64,000 nt of DNA from Luethyella okanaganae. GTDB lineage: Bacteria > Actinomycetota > Actinomycetes > Actinomycetales > Microbacteriaceae. The translations under genes were made by a program, and so were the position numbers. Numbering within the stretch: position 1 is the first letter of the stretch; each line of letters opens with the position of its first letter. The notes under the pieces were generated by a model. The model was not told the origin of the DNA and made no database searches. It worked only from the letters and a program-made list of their open reading frames with translations. Positions 33,906 to 42,088 of the stretch are shown here, piece by piece. The stretch is from assembly GCF_042660285.1 (NCBI RefSeq), contig NZ_JBHSTP010000001.1:186001-250000 (forward strand), given 5' to 3'.

Positions 33906-35377
33906 CGGCCTTCCGCCCACTCCCGATAGCGCGCCCTCCAAGCGGCGTTCATGGGGAAGAGCCCGTCGACGGCCTCGCCGGACGCGACCTGCTCGGCGAC
34001 CCAGACCTCCTCCGCCTCCTGCTCTACGGCGGCGTCGACGACCTCCTCGACGAGCGCGGGCGGGATCACGACGACCCCGTCCCCGTCGCCGACGATCACG
34101 TCGCCCGGTTGCACGGCCGCGCCGCCACAGGCGATCGTGACGTCCGTCTCCCACGGAACGTGCCGCCGTCCGAGAACGGAGGGGTGGGCGCCCTGTGAGT
34201 AGCTGACGATGTCGAGGCCTGCGACGACGTCATAGTCGCGGATGCCCCCATCGGTCACGATGCCCGCTGCTCCTCGCACCTGGGCACGGAGGGCGAGGAC
34301 GTCGCCGACGGTGCCGGTTCCGCGCTCGCCACGTGCCTCGATGACGATGATCTCGCCAGGGCCGACGGTATCGAATGCGCGTTTCTGTGCGTTGAACCCT
34401 CCGCCATGCGAGGCGAAGAGGTCGGGGCGGAAAGGGACGAAGCGGAGGGTGCGGGCGCGGCCGACGATCTTCGCACCGGGCGTATTGCTGTGCACGCCGT
34501 CGATCGAGACGTCGTTGTAGCCGCGTTTGCGCAACTGCACACTGAGGGTTGCCACTCCGACGCCGAGGATCTTCTCGCGCAGCTCGTCGGTGAGCTCGAA
34601 TGCCCGCTCGAATGCCTGCTCGACGCCGACGCCGAGGCCGGCGGCCTGCGGGCTGCCCCACGCCTCCGCCCGTTGGCGGTCGTCGACGCTCGGCGCGGTT
34701 CCGAAGTCGCCGAAGGGGACGGTGCCCTCGACGATCCTGGTGATGAGGCGTCCCGTGGTGGGGGCGCCGGGTGCGCTCGGCGCGTCGACCTCGACCTCGA
34801 CGACGTCGCCGGGCCGGGCCACAGACGAGCCTGCCGGCGTTCCGGTGAGGATGACGTCGCCTGGCTCGAGAGTCATGAGCTGGGAGAGATCGGCGATGAG
34901 CTGTCCGAAAGGGAAGAGCAGGGTGTCGCTCGTGTCGCTCTGCACGAGTTCGCCGTTGACCCAGGTGCGCACTCGAAGCGCCTTAGGGTCGATGTCCGCA
35001 GCGGGAATGACGGCCGGGCCGATCGGCGTGAAGCCGTCGCCGCCTTTCGACCGGACGTTCGATCCCTTGTCGGCCGCGCGCAGATCGTAGATGCCGAAGT
35101 CGTTGGATGCCGTGACTCCGTAGACGGCGGCCCAGCCCTGCTCTGGCGAGACGCGTCGGCTGCGTTCGCCGATGACGAGGGCGATCTCGCCCTCGTAGGC
35201 GAGCAACTCGCTGCCGGCGGGGCGTTCGAGGATGTCGCCGCTCGTGGCCACCGAAGAGCTCGGCTTGAAGAAGTAGGACGGCTGCGTGGGAATGCGCCCG
35301 CGTTGTTCGGCACGGGAACGGTAGTTGAGGTGCACGGCGATGATCTTGCCGGGCTGCCTGATGGCCTCGATGCTCAT
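33902..35377 (-). CDS. hpaG: Fused FAH-family hydrolase/decarboxylase and RraA-like protein
   Basis: 491 residues from ATG 35377. Residues 1 to about 255 are a fumarylacetoacetate-hydrolase domain (AYEGEIALVIGERSRRV, ASNDFGIYDLRAADKG, GDVILTGTPAGSS), the fold of OPET decarboxylase HpaG. Residues about 275-491 are an RraA-like domain (GTVGDVLALRAQVRG, IVTDGGIRDYDVV) carrying the G-x20-R-D-x2-D signature of class II pyruvate aldolase/decarboxylase relatives. In the pathway it should decarboxylate, and perhaps isomerise, the C8 intermediate. No separate hpaF isomerase is seen. The longer frame upstream only reads through the G-rich array. Confidence 0.88.
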   Translation of the reverse strand: MSIEAIRQPGKIIAVHLNYRSRAEQRGRIPTQPSYFFKPSSSVATSGDILERPAGSELLAYEGEIALVIGERSRRVSPEQGWAAVYGVTASNDFGIYDLRAADKGSNVRSKGGDGFTPIGPAVIPAADIDPKALRVRTWVNGELVQSDTSDTLLFPFGQLIADLSQLMTLEPGDVILTGTPAGSSVARPGDVVEVEVDAPSAPGAPTTGRLITRIVEGTVPFGDFGTAPSVDDRQRAEAWGSPQAAGLGVGVEQAFERAFELTDELREKILGVGVATLSVQLRKRGYNDVSIDGVHSNTPGAKIVGRARTLRFVPFRPDLFASHGGGFNAQKRAFDTVGPGEIIVIEARGERGTGTVGDVLALRAQVRGAAGIVTDGGIRDYDVVAGLDIVSYSQGAHPSVLGRRHVPWETDVTIACGGAAVQPGDVIVGDGDGVVVIPPALVEEVVDAAVEQEAEEVWVAEQVASGEAVDGLFPMNAAWRARYREWAEGR

Positions 35378-35408
35378 GGACGTCCTCGTCGAGATAGGTT
35401 TATCTGAA

Positions 35409-35420
35409 ATCATATACGAT
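35409..35420. promoter_or_regulatory. Candidate GntR operator before the FAH-RraA gene
   Basis: ATCATATACGAT differs at one base from the perfect palindrome ATCGTATACGAT at 37353-37364 and lies 32 bp before the start codon. The form ATNGTATACNAT is typical of FCD-type GntR operators. Confidence 0.5.
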
Positions 35421-35469
35421 CTTGCGATGGATGCAAACGTAAGAGCCCCCGCCGCGCCTCCCCTCCCTT

Positions 35470-35598
35470 CCCACCCTCTCCCGCCCTGTCCCACCCTGTC
35501 CCGCCCTGTCCCACCCTGTCCCGCCCTGTCCCACCCTGTCCCACCCTCTCCCACCCTCTCCCACCCTCTCCCACCCTCTCCCACCCCCTCCCACCCTC
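35470..35598. repeat. 10-bp C-rich tandem array (G-rich on the transcribed-sense strand)
   Basis: Twelve full copies and one partial of CCRCCCTSTC in exact 10-bp register. On the minus strand, the sense strand of the hpa genes, it reads GGGTGGGAGAGGGTGGGAGA repeated, meeting the G3N1-7 quadruplex rule many times over. It separates the hpaI hairpin from the operator of the fusion gene. Confidence 0.9.
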
Positions 35599-35605
35599 GT
35601 GATGC

Positions 35606-35671
35606 GAGTGTTCCCGTTTCCGACGAGTGCGCCCCGTACGCCGGTCACACTCGTCGGAAACGGGAACACTC
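35606..35671. terminator. Perfect 24-bp hairpin downstream of hpaI
   Basis: Arms 35606-35629 and 35648-35671 are perfectly complementary over 24 bp around an 18-base loop. It follows the hpaI stop by 29 bp and should end or stabilise the hpaH-hpaI message. The inner arm TTTCCGACGAGTG / CACTCGTCGGAAA recurs at 48728-48799, so the hairpin belongs to a dispersed family. Confidence 0.8.
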
Positions 35672-35700
35672 AGGTGCGGGGGCAGGGTGGCGGGGGAGGA

Positions 35701-36546
35701 TCAGTAGCTGGGGCGCTCGGCGGGAGGTGCCGTGCGAGCTTTGCCGCCCGGGTCATCCTGTCGCTCGCCGATGAATGCCTCGGCGAGCTTCTCGGATGCT
35801 CGGGCGACGAGCGCGACGTCCGCCCCGACGGCGACGAACGGCGACCCGGCAGCGAGATAGCGCTCGGCGGTCGCCGGGGCGAAGGCGTTGACGCCGAGCG
35901 GCCGGCCAAGCTCAGCGGCGACGCGTACGCAGTGTTCCACCGCGGCGACGACCTCCGGGTGTTCCTGCTGGCCGAGGAGCCCCATCGACGCCGCGAGATC
36001 GGCCGGTCCGACGAAGAGCGCGTCGACGCCGTCGACGGAGGCGATCTCGCGCACGTTCTCCACGGCCGTCGCCGTCTCGATCTGCACCGTCAATGAGACC
36101 GTGTCGTCCGCGACGGCGAGATAGTCGTCGACCCGGTTCCAGCGCGACGCGCGGGCGAGTGACGCTCCGACGCCGCGAACCCCTCGTGGCGGATAGCGCA
36201 CCGCGGCGACCACGGCGCGCGCCTGGTCCGCGGTGTCGACCATGGGGACCAGGAGATTCTGCGCTCCGAGGTCGAGCACCTGCTTGATGATCACGGGCTC
36301 GCCGAAAGGCACGCGAACGACAGGGGTCACCGGATAGCCGTGGACCGCCTGCAGCTGCGCGAGGATCGACTCGAGCCCGTTCGGCCCGTGTTCGGCGTCG
36401 ATCAGAACCCAGTCGAGACCGCTCCCCGCGCAGATCTCGGCCATGAGCGGACTGCCGGAGCTCACCCAGATGCCGATCAGTGGACGCTCCGCGGCGCGGA
36501 GGGCATCGCGGAACGTCGGCTTGAGACCGCCTACTCGAATCGACAC
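35701..36546 (-). CDS. hpaI: 4-hydroxy-2-oxoheptanedioate aldolase family
   Basis: 281 residues from GTG 36546. HpcH/HpaI TIM-barrel aldolase: LIGIWVSSGSPLMAEICAGSGLDWVLIDAEHGPN, the conserved RVP in PVVRVPFGEP, LLVPMVDTADQARAVV, VQIETATAVENV (metal Glu) and DALFVGPADLAASMG. It cleaves 4-hydroxy-2-oxoheptane-1,7-dioate to pyruvate and succinic semialdehyde. Its first 16 bases overlap the end of hpaH, so co-translation is likely. Confidence 0.92.
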   Translation of the reverse strand: MSIRVGGLKPTFRDALRAAERPLIGIWVSSGSPLMAEICAGSGLDWVLIDAEHGPNGLESILAQLQAVHGYPVTPVVRVPFGEPVIIKQVLDLGAQNLLVPMVDTADQARAVVAAVRYPPRGVRGVGASLARASRWNRVDDYLAVADDTVSLTVQIETATAVENVREIASVDGVDALFVGPADLAASMGLLGQQEHPEVVAAVEHCVRVAAELGRPLGVNAFAPATAERYLAAGSPFVAVGADVALVARASEKLAEAFIGERQDDPGGKARTAPPAERPSY

Positions 36547-37328
36547 GTGATGGCTCCCAGCTGTCCGTAGTCCGCGTGCACGGTATCGCCCTTCTCGACC
36601 CACATCGGGCGTGTGAACGATCCGGCGAGGATGATCTCTCCGGCATCGAGGCGTGTGCCGTGCTGAGCGAGCTTGTTCGCGAGCCAGTAGACGCCGGCTG
36701 CCGGATGGTTGAGCACGGCTGCGGCGACGCCAGACTCCTCGATCGTCTGGTTGCGGTAGAGCAGGGCCGAGACCCAGCGCAGGTCGACATCGCCGATCTT
36801 CACCGGTGTGCCGCCCAAGACCATCCCGCCCATCGCCGCGTTGTCGGAGATCGTGTCGATGATCGTGCGCCCGGCCATCTCGATGCGCGAGCTCAGGATC
36901 TCCAGCGCAGGCACGACGTAGTCCGTGGCATCAAGCACGTCGAAGATCGTGCAGCCGGGACCGGCGAGCGTTTTGCCGAGCACGAAGGCCAGCTCGACCT
37001 CGATGCGCACATTGGAGAACGAGTCGAAGGGGATGCTCGAGCCGTTCTCGAACACCATGTCGTCGAAGATGACGCCGTAGTCGGGCTCGGTGATGCCGGT
37101 CGCGACCTGCATGACCTTAGAGGTGAGGCCGATCTTGCGGCCGACGAGGCGACGCCCGGCATCGAGACCGCGTTGCCTCCACAGGCTCTGCACGGCATAG
37201 GCATCCTCGACGGTCATGTCGGGGTTGCGCTTCGTCAGCAGGGGAACCGTGGTTCTGGATCGATCCGCCTCGAAGAGCTCATCGGCGATCTCACTGATGC
37301 GGGAGGTCTCGATCACGTTCTGCACCAC
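36531..37328 (-). CDS. hpaH: 2-oxo-hept-4-ene-1,7-dioate hydratase
   Basis: 265 residues, hydratase/decarboxylase family related to FAH enzymes. GRKIGLTSKVMQVATGITEPDYGVIFDDM, IEVELAFVLGKTL (metal-binding Glu-x-Glu) and the later AGSFTRPMWVEKGDTVHADYG block are characteristic. It hydrates the decarboxylated pathway intermediate before HpaI. GTG start 37328 with AAGGA 4 nt upstream. First gene of the hpaH-hpaI unit, with a palindromic operator 25 bp upstream. Confidence 0.93.
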   Translation of the reverse strand: MVQNVIETSRISEIADELFEADRSRTTVPLLTKRNPDMTVEDAYAVQSLWRQRGLDAGRRLVGRKIGLTSKVMQVATGITEPDYGVIFDDMVFENGSSIPFDSFSNVRIEVELAFVLGKTLAGPGCTIFDVLDATDYVVPALEILSSRIEMAGRTIIDTISDNAAMGGMVLGGTPVKIGDVDLRWVSALLYRNQTIEESGVAAAVLNHPAAGVYWLANKLAQHGTRLDAGEIILAGSFTRPMWVEKGDTVHADYGQLGAITCRFE

Positions 37329-37352
37329 TTCCTTGTCGATGACTACCCACCG

Positions 37353-37364
37353 ATCGTATACGAT
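37353..37364. promoter_or_regulatory. Palindromic operator before hpaH
   Basis: ATCGTATACGAT is a perfect 12-bp palindrome 25-36 bp before the hpaH start. A one-mismatch copy precedes the FAH-RraA gene, and TATACGAT also occurs at 47708-47715. The likely ligand is the local GntR regulator. Confidence 0.6.
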
Positions 37365-37411
37365 GATGCGGCGAGCTGACCCGCGACATCCAGAGCACGC
37401 CGCCTTGCCGT

Positions 37412-37546
37412 GTGGATCTGGTGGATCTGGTGGATCTGGTGGATCTGGTGGATCTGGTGGATCTGGTGGATCTGGTGGATCTGGTGGATCTGGTGGACCT
37501 GGTGGACCTGGTGGACCTGGTGGACCTGGTGGACCTGGTGGACCTG
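37412..37546. repeat. 9-bp minisatellite, 15 copies
   Basis: Nine copies of GTGGATCTG (37412-37492) are followed by six copies of GTGGACCTG (37493-37546) without a break. It fills the gap between the aldehyde dehydrogenase stop and the hpaH operator. The unit is a multiple of three and open on both strands, but no gene with a start and ribosome site uses it. Confidence 0.97.
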
Positions 37547-37551
37547 ACAGA

Positions 37552-38997
37552 CTAGTCGCCGTAGTGCAGCCAGACCGACTTGGTCTCGGTATACGCGTCG
37601 ATCGCCCACGGACCCATCTCGCGACCCCAGCCGCTCGCCTTGTAGCCGCCCCATGGCGCGGTCATATCGGGGATGGACGGCATGTTCACGAATACCGCGC
37701 CAGCCTTGATCCCGTTGGCGAGCCGCTGGCTGGTGGCGATGTCCCTGGTCCAGATTGTTGCGGCCAGACCGTATTCCGTGTCGTTGGCGCGGGCGATCAG
37801 GGCATCCAGTTCGTCGGCGTCCTCGTAAGCGGTGACGGCGAGCACGGGGCCGAAGATCTCGTCGCGCATGATCGTCATCTCGTCGTCGACCCCGGCGAAG
37901 ACCGTCGGTGCGAAGAAGTAGCCGTCGCGGTCGATGCGGGCGCCTCCCGTGACCAGCTCGGCCCCCTGCTCAGTTCCGGTCCGGACGAGTCTCTCCACAT
38001 GATCGAGGTGCTTGGCCGACACGAGCGGACCCAACTGCGTCGACTCCTCGAGACCGTTGCCGATGGTCATCCCCGACACCCCACCGGCCAGCTTGTCGAC
38101 GAACTCCTGTTCGCGCTTCTTGTCGACGTAGAACCGGGTGTATGCAGCGCAGACCTGTCCGCTGTTGAGCACACTGCCCATGATGTTGCCGGCGACCGCC
38201 GCGTCGATGTTTGCGTCGGCCGCGATGATCGAGGGAGCCTTGCCGCCGAGTTCGAGGGTGAGCCGCTTCAGGTTGGAGTCGGCGCTCGCCCGCGTGATGA
38301 TCCTGCCCACAGCCGTCGACCCGGTGTAGGAGAGATGATCGACGTCCATATGCGAACTGAGCAGTGCGCCAGTCGCGCCGTCTCCCGTGACGAGGTTGAC
38401 GACACCGGCGGGGATTCCGGCTTCGGCGCACAATTCGACGAGGCGGATGCTCGTGAGCGGGGTCACCTCGCTCGGTTTGATGACGACCGTATTGCCGGCG
38501 GCCAGTGCGGGGCCGAGTTTCCAGGCGAGGATCATCAGTGGGAAGTTCCACGGCGTCACGAGCGCGTTCACGCCGACGGGCTCGCGTCGCGTGTAGTGCA
38601 GCGTGTCGGGGAAGGAGACCGGGTTCGTGGTGCCCTGGATCTTGGTGACCCAGCCGGCGTAGTAACGGAAGTGCTCCGCCGCGCCGGTCACGCTCACCGC
38701 GCGTGAGACGCCGATCGGCTGGCCCTGGTCGCGGGTCTCGAGCGTGGCGAGCTCCTCGCGGTTGGCGTCGATGAGGTCGGCGAGCTTGAACAGCAGCGCG
38801 GCGCGCTGCACCGGGAGCAGGCCGGCCCATTCCGCCGTGCCGAGCGCTGCACGTGCCGCAGCGACCGCAGCGTCGACATCCGTCTGCGACGCCGTGCCGA
38901 CCTCGTCGATCACCTCCTCTGTCGCCGGGTCGTAGCTGGGGATGGCGCCCCCCGATGCCTCGACCCACTCGCCGTCGATGTACAGACGCTTAGCCAT
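37552..38997 (-). CDS. Aldehyde dehydrogenase
   Basis: 481 residues. YIDGEWVEASGGAIPSYDPAT, TPWNFPLMILAWKLGPALAAGN, YTGSTAVGRIITR, Glu in LELGGKAPSII and Cys in NSGQVCAAYTR. An NAD(P)+-dependent aldehyde oxidase. In context it could oxidise the amine-oxidase product (4-hydroxy- or 3,4-dihydroxyphenylacetaldehyde) or the succinic semialdehyde released by HpaI; the sequence alone cannot decide. AAAGGAG lies 6 nt before the ATG. Divergent from the GMC gene. Confidence 0.9.
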   Translation of the reverse strand: MAKRLYIDGEWVEASGGAIPSYDPATEEVIDEVGTASQTDVDAAVAAARAALGTAEWAGLLPVQRAALLFKLADLIDANREELATLETRDQGQPIGVSRAVSVTGAAEHFRYYAGWVTKIQGTTNPVSFPDTLHYTRREPVGVNALVTPWNFPLMILAWKLGPALAAGNTVVIKPSEVTPLTSIRLVELCAEAGIPAGVVNLVTGDGATGALLSSHMDVDHLSYTGSTAVGRIITRASADSNLKRLTLELGGKAPSIIAADANIDAAVAGNIMGSVLNSGQVCAAYTRFYVDKKREQEFVDKLAGGVSGMTIGNGLEESTQLGPLVSAKHLDHVERLVRTGTEQGAELVTGGARIDRDGYFFAPTVFAGVDDEMTIMRDEIFGPVLAVTAYEDADELDALIARANDTEYGLAATIWTRDIATSQRLANGIKAGAVFVNMPSIPDMTAPWGGYKASGWGREMGPWAIDAYTETKSVWLHYGD

Positions 38998-39170
38998 GTT
39001 CTGCTCCTTTTTCGGCTGGAAGCCGGGCGGCTGCGGCGGTCGTTCCGTGTCCCACGCGAACCAGTATCGGCGCGCGGTTCACGCCGTGTCTTGTCTGTTC
39101 AAGCATGAGGGTTGACGATGAGCGAAGCGAAAGCGTGCAACAGTTCCCACAGGCGGCGCGGCATGGGAAC

Positions 39171-39210
39171 CTCGGAACAGACTCGGCGGACTCGGAACAG
39201 ACTCGGCGGA
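39171..39210. repeat. 20-bp tandem duplication before the GMC gene
   Basis: CTCGGAACAGACTCGGCGGA is perfectly duplicated at 39171-39190 and 39191-39210, ending next to the ribosome site region of the GMC oxidoreductase. Confidence 0.9.
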
Positions 39211-39224
39211 GAGGAAACGGGCAC

Positions 39225-40760
39225 GTGATCGGCAATCAGCACAGGAATGCGCCGGAGAGCGTCATCGTCGTCGGAGCCGGATCGGCCGGTTCTGTCGTCG
39301 CCAGGCGGCTCGTCGACGCAGCCAAGACGGTGCGTCTGCTCGAAGCCGGTGGAGAGGACACGAACCCGGCGATCCACGATCCCAGCCGCATGGGCGAGCT
39401 GTGGCACAGTCCGGACGACTGGGACTATCACACCGTGCCGCAGGAGCATGCGGCCGGCCGGCGACTCCACCTTCCGCGCGGCAGGGTGTTGGGCGGTTCG
39501 CACGCGCTCAATGCCATGATCTGGGTGCGCTGCGCTCCCTCGGACTTCGACCACTGGGCCGCGCTCGGCAACGACGGCTGGGCGTGGGAAGACGTCTTGC
39601 CGATCTACAAGCAGATCGAGAACTACTCCGGTGGGGCTTCCGACGTCCGTGGCGGTGACGGCCTCCTCGACGTGATCGACGACTATCCGCTCGAGCCGAT
39701 CCAACGCTCCATCGTCGATGCGGCCCTTGAGATCGGACTGGAGCACAACCCCGACTACAATTCCGATCATCTCGACGGAGTCTCGCAACAGCAGGTGACC
39801 ATCAGGTCCGGCGCTCGGTTGAACACCTACATGGCGTATCTGGCACCGGTTCGCGACTCGGGGCTACTCACGGTCGAGACAGGATGCTGGGTGCACCGGC
39901 TGCTGTTCGAGGGCGCACAGGCGATCGGCGTCGAGTACGAGCAGGACGGCCGGCTGCATCAGGCCTTCGCCGACGAGGTCGTGCTCGCCGCGGGTGCGAT
40001 CGACTCGCCGCGCATCCTGCTGCAGTCCGGGGTCGGGCCGGCCGACGAGCTGTCGGCGCTCGGACTCCCCGTCGCACTGGACCTGCCCGGAGTCGGCAGG
40101 AACCTGCACGATCATCTGCTCTCGCCGGTGATCTTCGGAACCGAGCGGGAGGTCGGAGCGCCTCGCGCCGGTGTGTCGATCACCCAATCTCACCTGTTCT
40201 GGAGGAGTCGGCCGGAGCTCGAGGTGCCGGACACGCAGCCGATCCACTTCAGCGTGCCGATGTACCAGGACGGGATGCGGGGGCCGGCCGACGGGTTCTC
40301 GCTCATGGCCGGGATCGTCACTCCGAAGAGCCGCGGGAGCATCCGGCTCTCTGGCCCGCACCCGCACGACCCGCTGCTCATCGATCTGGCGGCCCTGGCG
40401 CACGAGGATGACGTGCGTGCGCTCGCTGCGTCCGTGCGGCAATGCCGGGAGATCGGTCGCGCTCCGGCGCTCGCCGAGGGGTGGGGCGCGGTAGAGCTCT
40501 ATCCGGGTGACGAGGTCGGCGACGAGGCGCTCGTCGACTATGTGCGTCGCACCGCGATCACCTATCACCACCAGGTCGGCACGTGCAAGATGGGGGCGGA
40601 TGATTCGGCTGTCGTGGACGCCCGGCTGCGCGTCCACGGCCTGACGGGGCTGCGCGTCGCGGATGCCTCGATCATGCCCAGGATCACGACCGGCAACACG
40701 AATGCGCCGGCCGTGCTGATCGGCGAACAGGCCGCGCGCTTCCTGCTCGCAGGCGAGTAA
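39225..40760 (+). CDS. GMC-family FAD oxidoreductase (choline dehydrogenase-like)
   Basis: 511 residues from GTG 39225 (GAGAGG upstream). VIVVGAGSAGSVVARRL binds FAD; LPRGRVLGGSHALNAMIWVR is the first GMC signature; GAIDSPRILLQSGVG is the second; the C-terminus has YHHQVGTCKMG with the catalytic histidine and RVADASIMPRITTGNTNAPAVLIGE. It oxidises an alcohol using FAD. The frame upstream to 39105 crosses the 20-bp duplication and lacks family sequence. Substrate unknown; possibly the cluster's alcohol intermediate. Confidence 0.88.
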   Translation: MIGNQHRNAPESVIVVGAGSAGSVVARRLVDAAKTVRLLEAGGEDTNPAIHDPSRMGELWHSPDDWDYHTVPQEHAAGRRLHLPRGRVLGGSHALNAMIWVRCAPSDFDHWAALGNDGWAWEDVLPIYKQIENYSGGASDVRGGDGLLDVIDDYPLEPIQRSIVDAALEIGLEHNPDYNSDHLDGVSQQQVTIRSGARLNTYMAYLAPVRDSGLLTVETGCWVHRLLFEGAQAIGVEYEQDGRLHQAFADEVVLAAGAIDSPRILLQSGVGPADELSALGLPVALDLPGVGRNLHDHLLSPVIFGTEREVGAPRAGVSITQSHLFWRSRPELEVPDTQPIHFSVPMYQDGMRGPADGFSLMAGIVTPKSRGSIRLSGPHPHDPLLIDLAALAHEDDVRALAASVRQCREIGRAPALAEGWGAVELYPGDEVGDEALVDYVRRTAITYHHQVGTCKMGADDSAVVDARLRVHGLTGLRVADASIMPRITTGNTNAPAVLIGEQAARFLLAGE

Positions 40761-41015
40761 GCGATGGTCGGCCCTGGCGGTGCGCTGATCGACGCCGACG
40801 ACGAGTCGGGCGTCGAACGGGCCAGGCTCGAGGCGGGTTTTCGTCGTCACACCCCGACGACCCGGAGTGGAGCAGTCTGTCGCTGAGCTCGTCTTCGTGG
40901 TCGAGCCGGAGACGGGGAACCATCGCCAGGCTCGCGGCGGAGGAGCAACGGCACGAACCGGCATGGGATGCGCTCGCACCCCCGGAACGCTGCGGTTACA
41001 TCTCCGGCCCGACCC

Positions 41016-41987
41016 TCACCGTGCGAGGATGCGACGGATCCACGACAATCGTGTGGCATTCGCCGTCTGGGAGACGAGCGCATTCGGCGAGAAGCCCGAG
41101 AAGCCGTGGTACGCGCCCGACCAGACGTGCAGCTCGGCCTGCCCGCCCGTCGCCCAGATGCGTGTGGCATAGTCGATCGCCTCGTCGCGGAAGACCTCGG
41201 CCGCGCCGACCTCGATGTATGCGGGCGGGAGGCCCGAGAGATCGGTTGCCCGCGCCGGAGCCACGTAGGGGGAGACGGCGTCGGTGCGGCGGGAGGCACC
41301 GAGGAGGGCATTCCAGCCGGTGTCGTTGTTGTTGCGGTCCCACGCGCCGATGCCGTCGTACTGCCGGCTCGACACGGTCTCGTTGCGGTCGTCGATCATG
41401 GGCGAGTTGAGGAGTTGGCCGGCGATCGTCGGACCGCTCCGATCTCGGGCGAGGAGTGCCACGCCGGCGCTCAGCCCGGCGCCGGCGCTTGCGCCCGTCA
41501 CGATGATGCGCTCCGGATCGATCCCGAGCTCCGCCGTATGCTGCGCCATCCACAGCAGCCCGGCGTAGCAGTCCTCCACCCCAGCCGGTGCGGGGTTCTC
41601 CGGTGCGAGTCGATACTCGACGGAGACGGCGACGGCGTCGAAGCGCAGCACGTGGTCGATGAGTTCGTCGATGCCGAACAGGCGGTTGCCGAGTACCATG
41701 CCGCCGCCGTGGATGCCGTAGAAGCCGACGGCATCCGTCGCCCCGGACGCCGGTCGCAGGATCGTGACGGCGACGTCCGGCGAACCGACCGGGCCGGGCA
41801 CCGTGCGGTGTTCGACCTCGACCGGACGACCGGCGACGATCTGCTCGATCGGCGGGACGATCGTCGCGAAATGAGCGCGATTGACCTGGATGGTGTCGGC
41901 CCGGAGCGGGATTCCCTCGACGAGCTCGACGAAGGCTGCGAGACCCTCCTCGAGCTCCGGGTCGTAGGGAACGGGTGTGTGTGTCAT
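41016..41987 (-). CDS. HSL-family esterase, copy 1
   Basis: 323 residues from ATG 41987 (AAAGGAAG upstream). Hormone-sensitive-lipase family: oxyanion GIHGGGMVLGNR, nucleophile GASAGAGLSAG, Asp in FRDEAIDYA and His in WSGAYHGFSG. It hydrolyses short carboxylic esters in the cytoplasm. Its closest visible relative is the next gene (42089-43078), so they are a tandem duplication that has diverged. The 255 bases between its 3' end and the GMC gene hold no recognised gene. Confidence 0.88.
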   Translation of the reverse strand: MTHTPVPYDPELEEGLAAFVELVEGIPLRADTIQVNRAHFATIVPPIEQIVAGRPVEVEHRTVPGPVGSPDVAVTILRPASGATDAVGFYGIHGGGMVLGNRLFGIDELIDHVLRFDAVAVSVEYRLAPENPAPAGVEDCYAGLLWMAQHTAELGIDPERIIVTGASAGAGLSAGVALLARDRSGPTIAGQLLNSPMIDDRNETVSSRQYDGIGAWDRNNNDTGWNALLGASRRTDAVSPYVAPARATDLSGLPPAYIEVGAAEVFRDEAIDYATRIWATGGQAELHVWSGAYHGFSGFSPNALVSQTANATRLSWIRRILAR

Positions 41988-42088
41988 CGCTGCTTCCTTT
42001 CGTGCTCCGTGTTTGGCAGGCTTCCCGGGTATGGGGTGTGTCGGCGCCTGAACCCACGGAGGTGGGCACCTCGGCGTCGCGGGCCGGG

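Noticed and set aside
35378..35584. N-terminal extension of the FAH-RraA frame through Gly/Arg/Trp-rich residues
   Set aside because: It is only translation of the G-rich array and the operator; family homology starts at the ATG at 35377.
35470..37546. CRISPR array
   Set aside because: The repeats are 9-10 bp and contiguous with no unique spacers, and there are no cas genes.
37343..37654. A 103-residue frame with His-Gln-Ile and His-Gln-Val repeats
   Set aside because: It is translation of the 9-bp minisatellite with no ribosome site, and it overlaps the aldehyde dehydrogenase.
40761..41015. A small gene between the GMC oxidoreductase and esterase copy 1
   Set aside because: All three plus-strand frames are broken within about 40-100 codons or lack a start and ribosome site; no family resemblance. 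Possibly decayed sequence.
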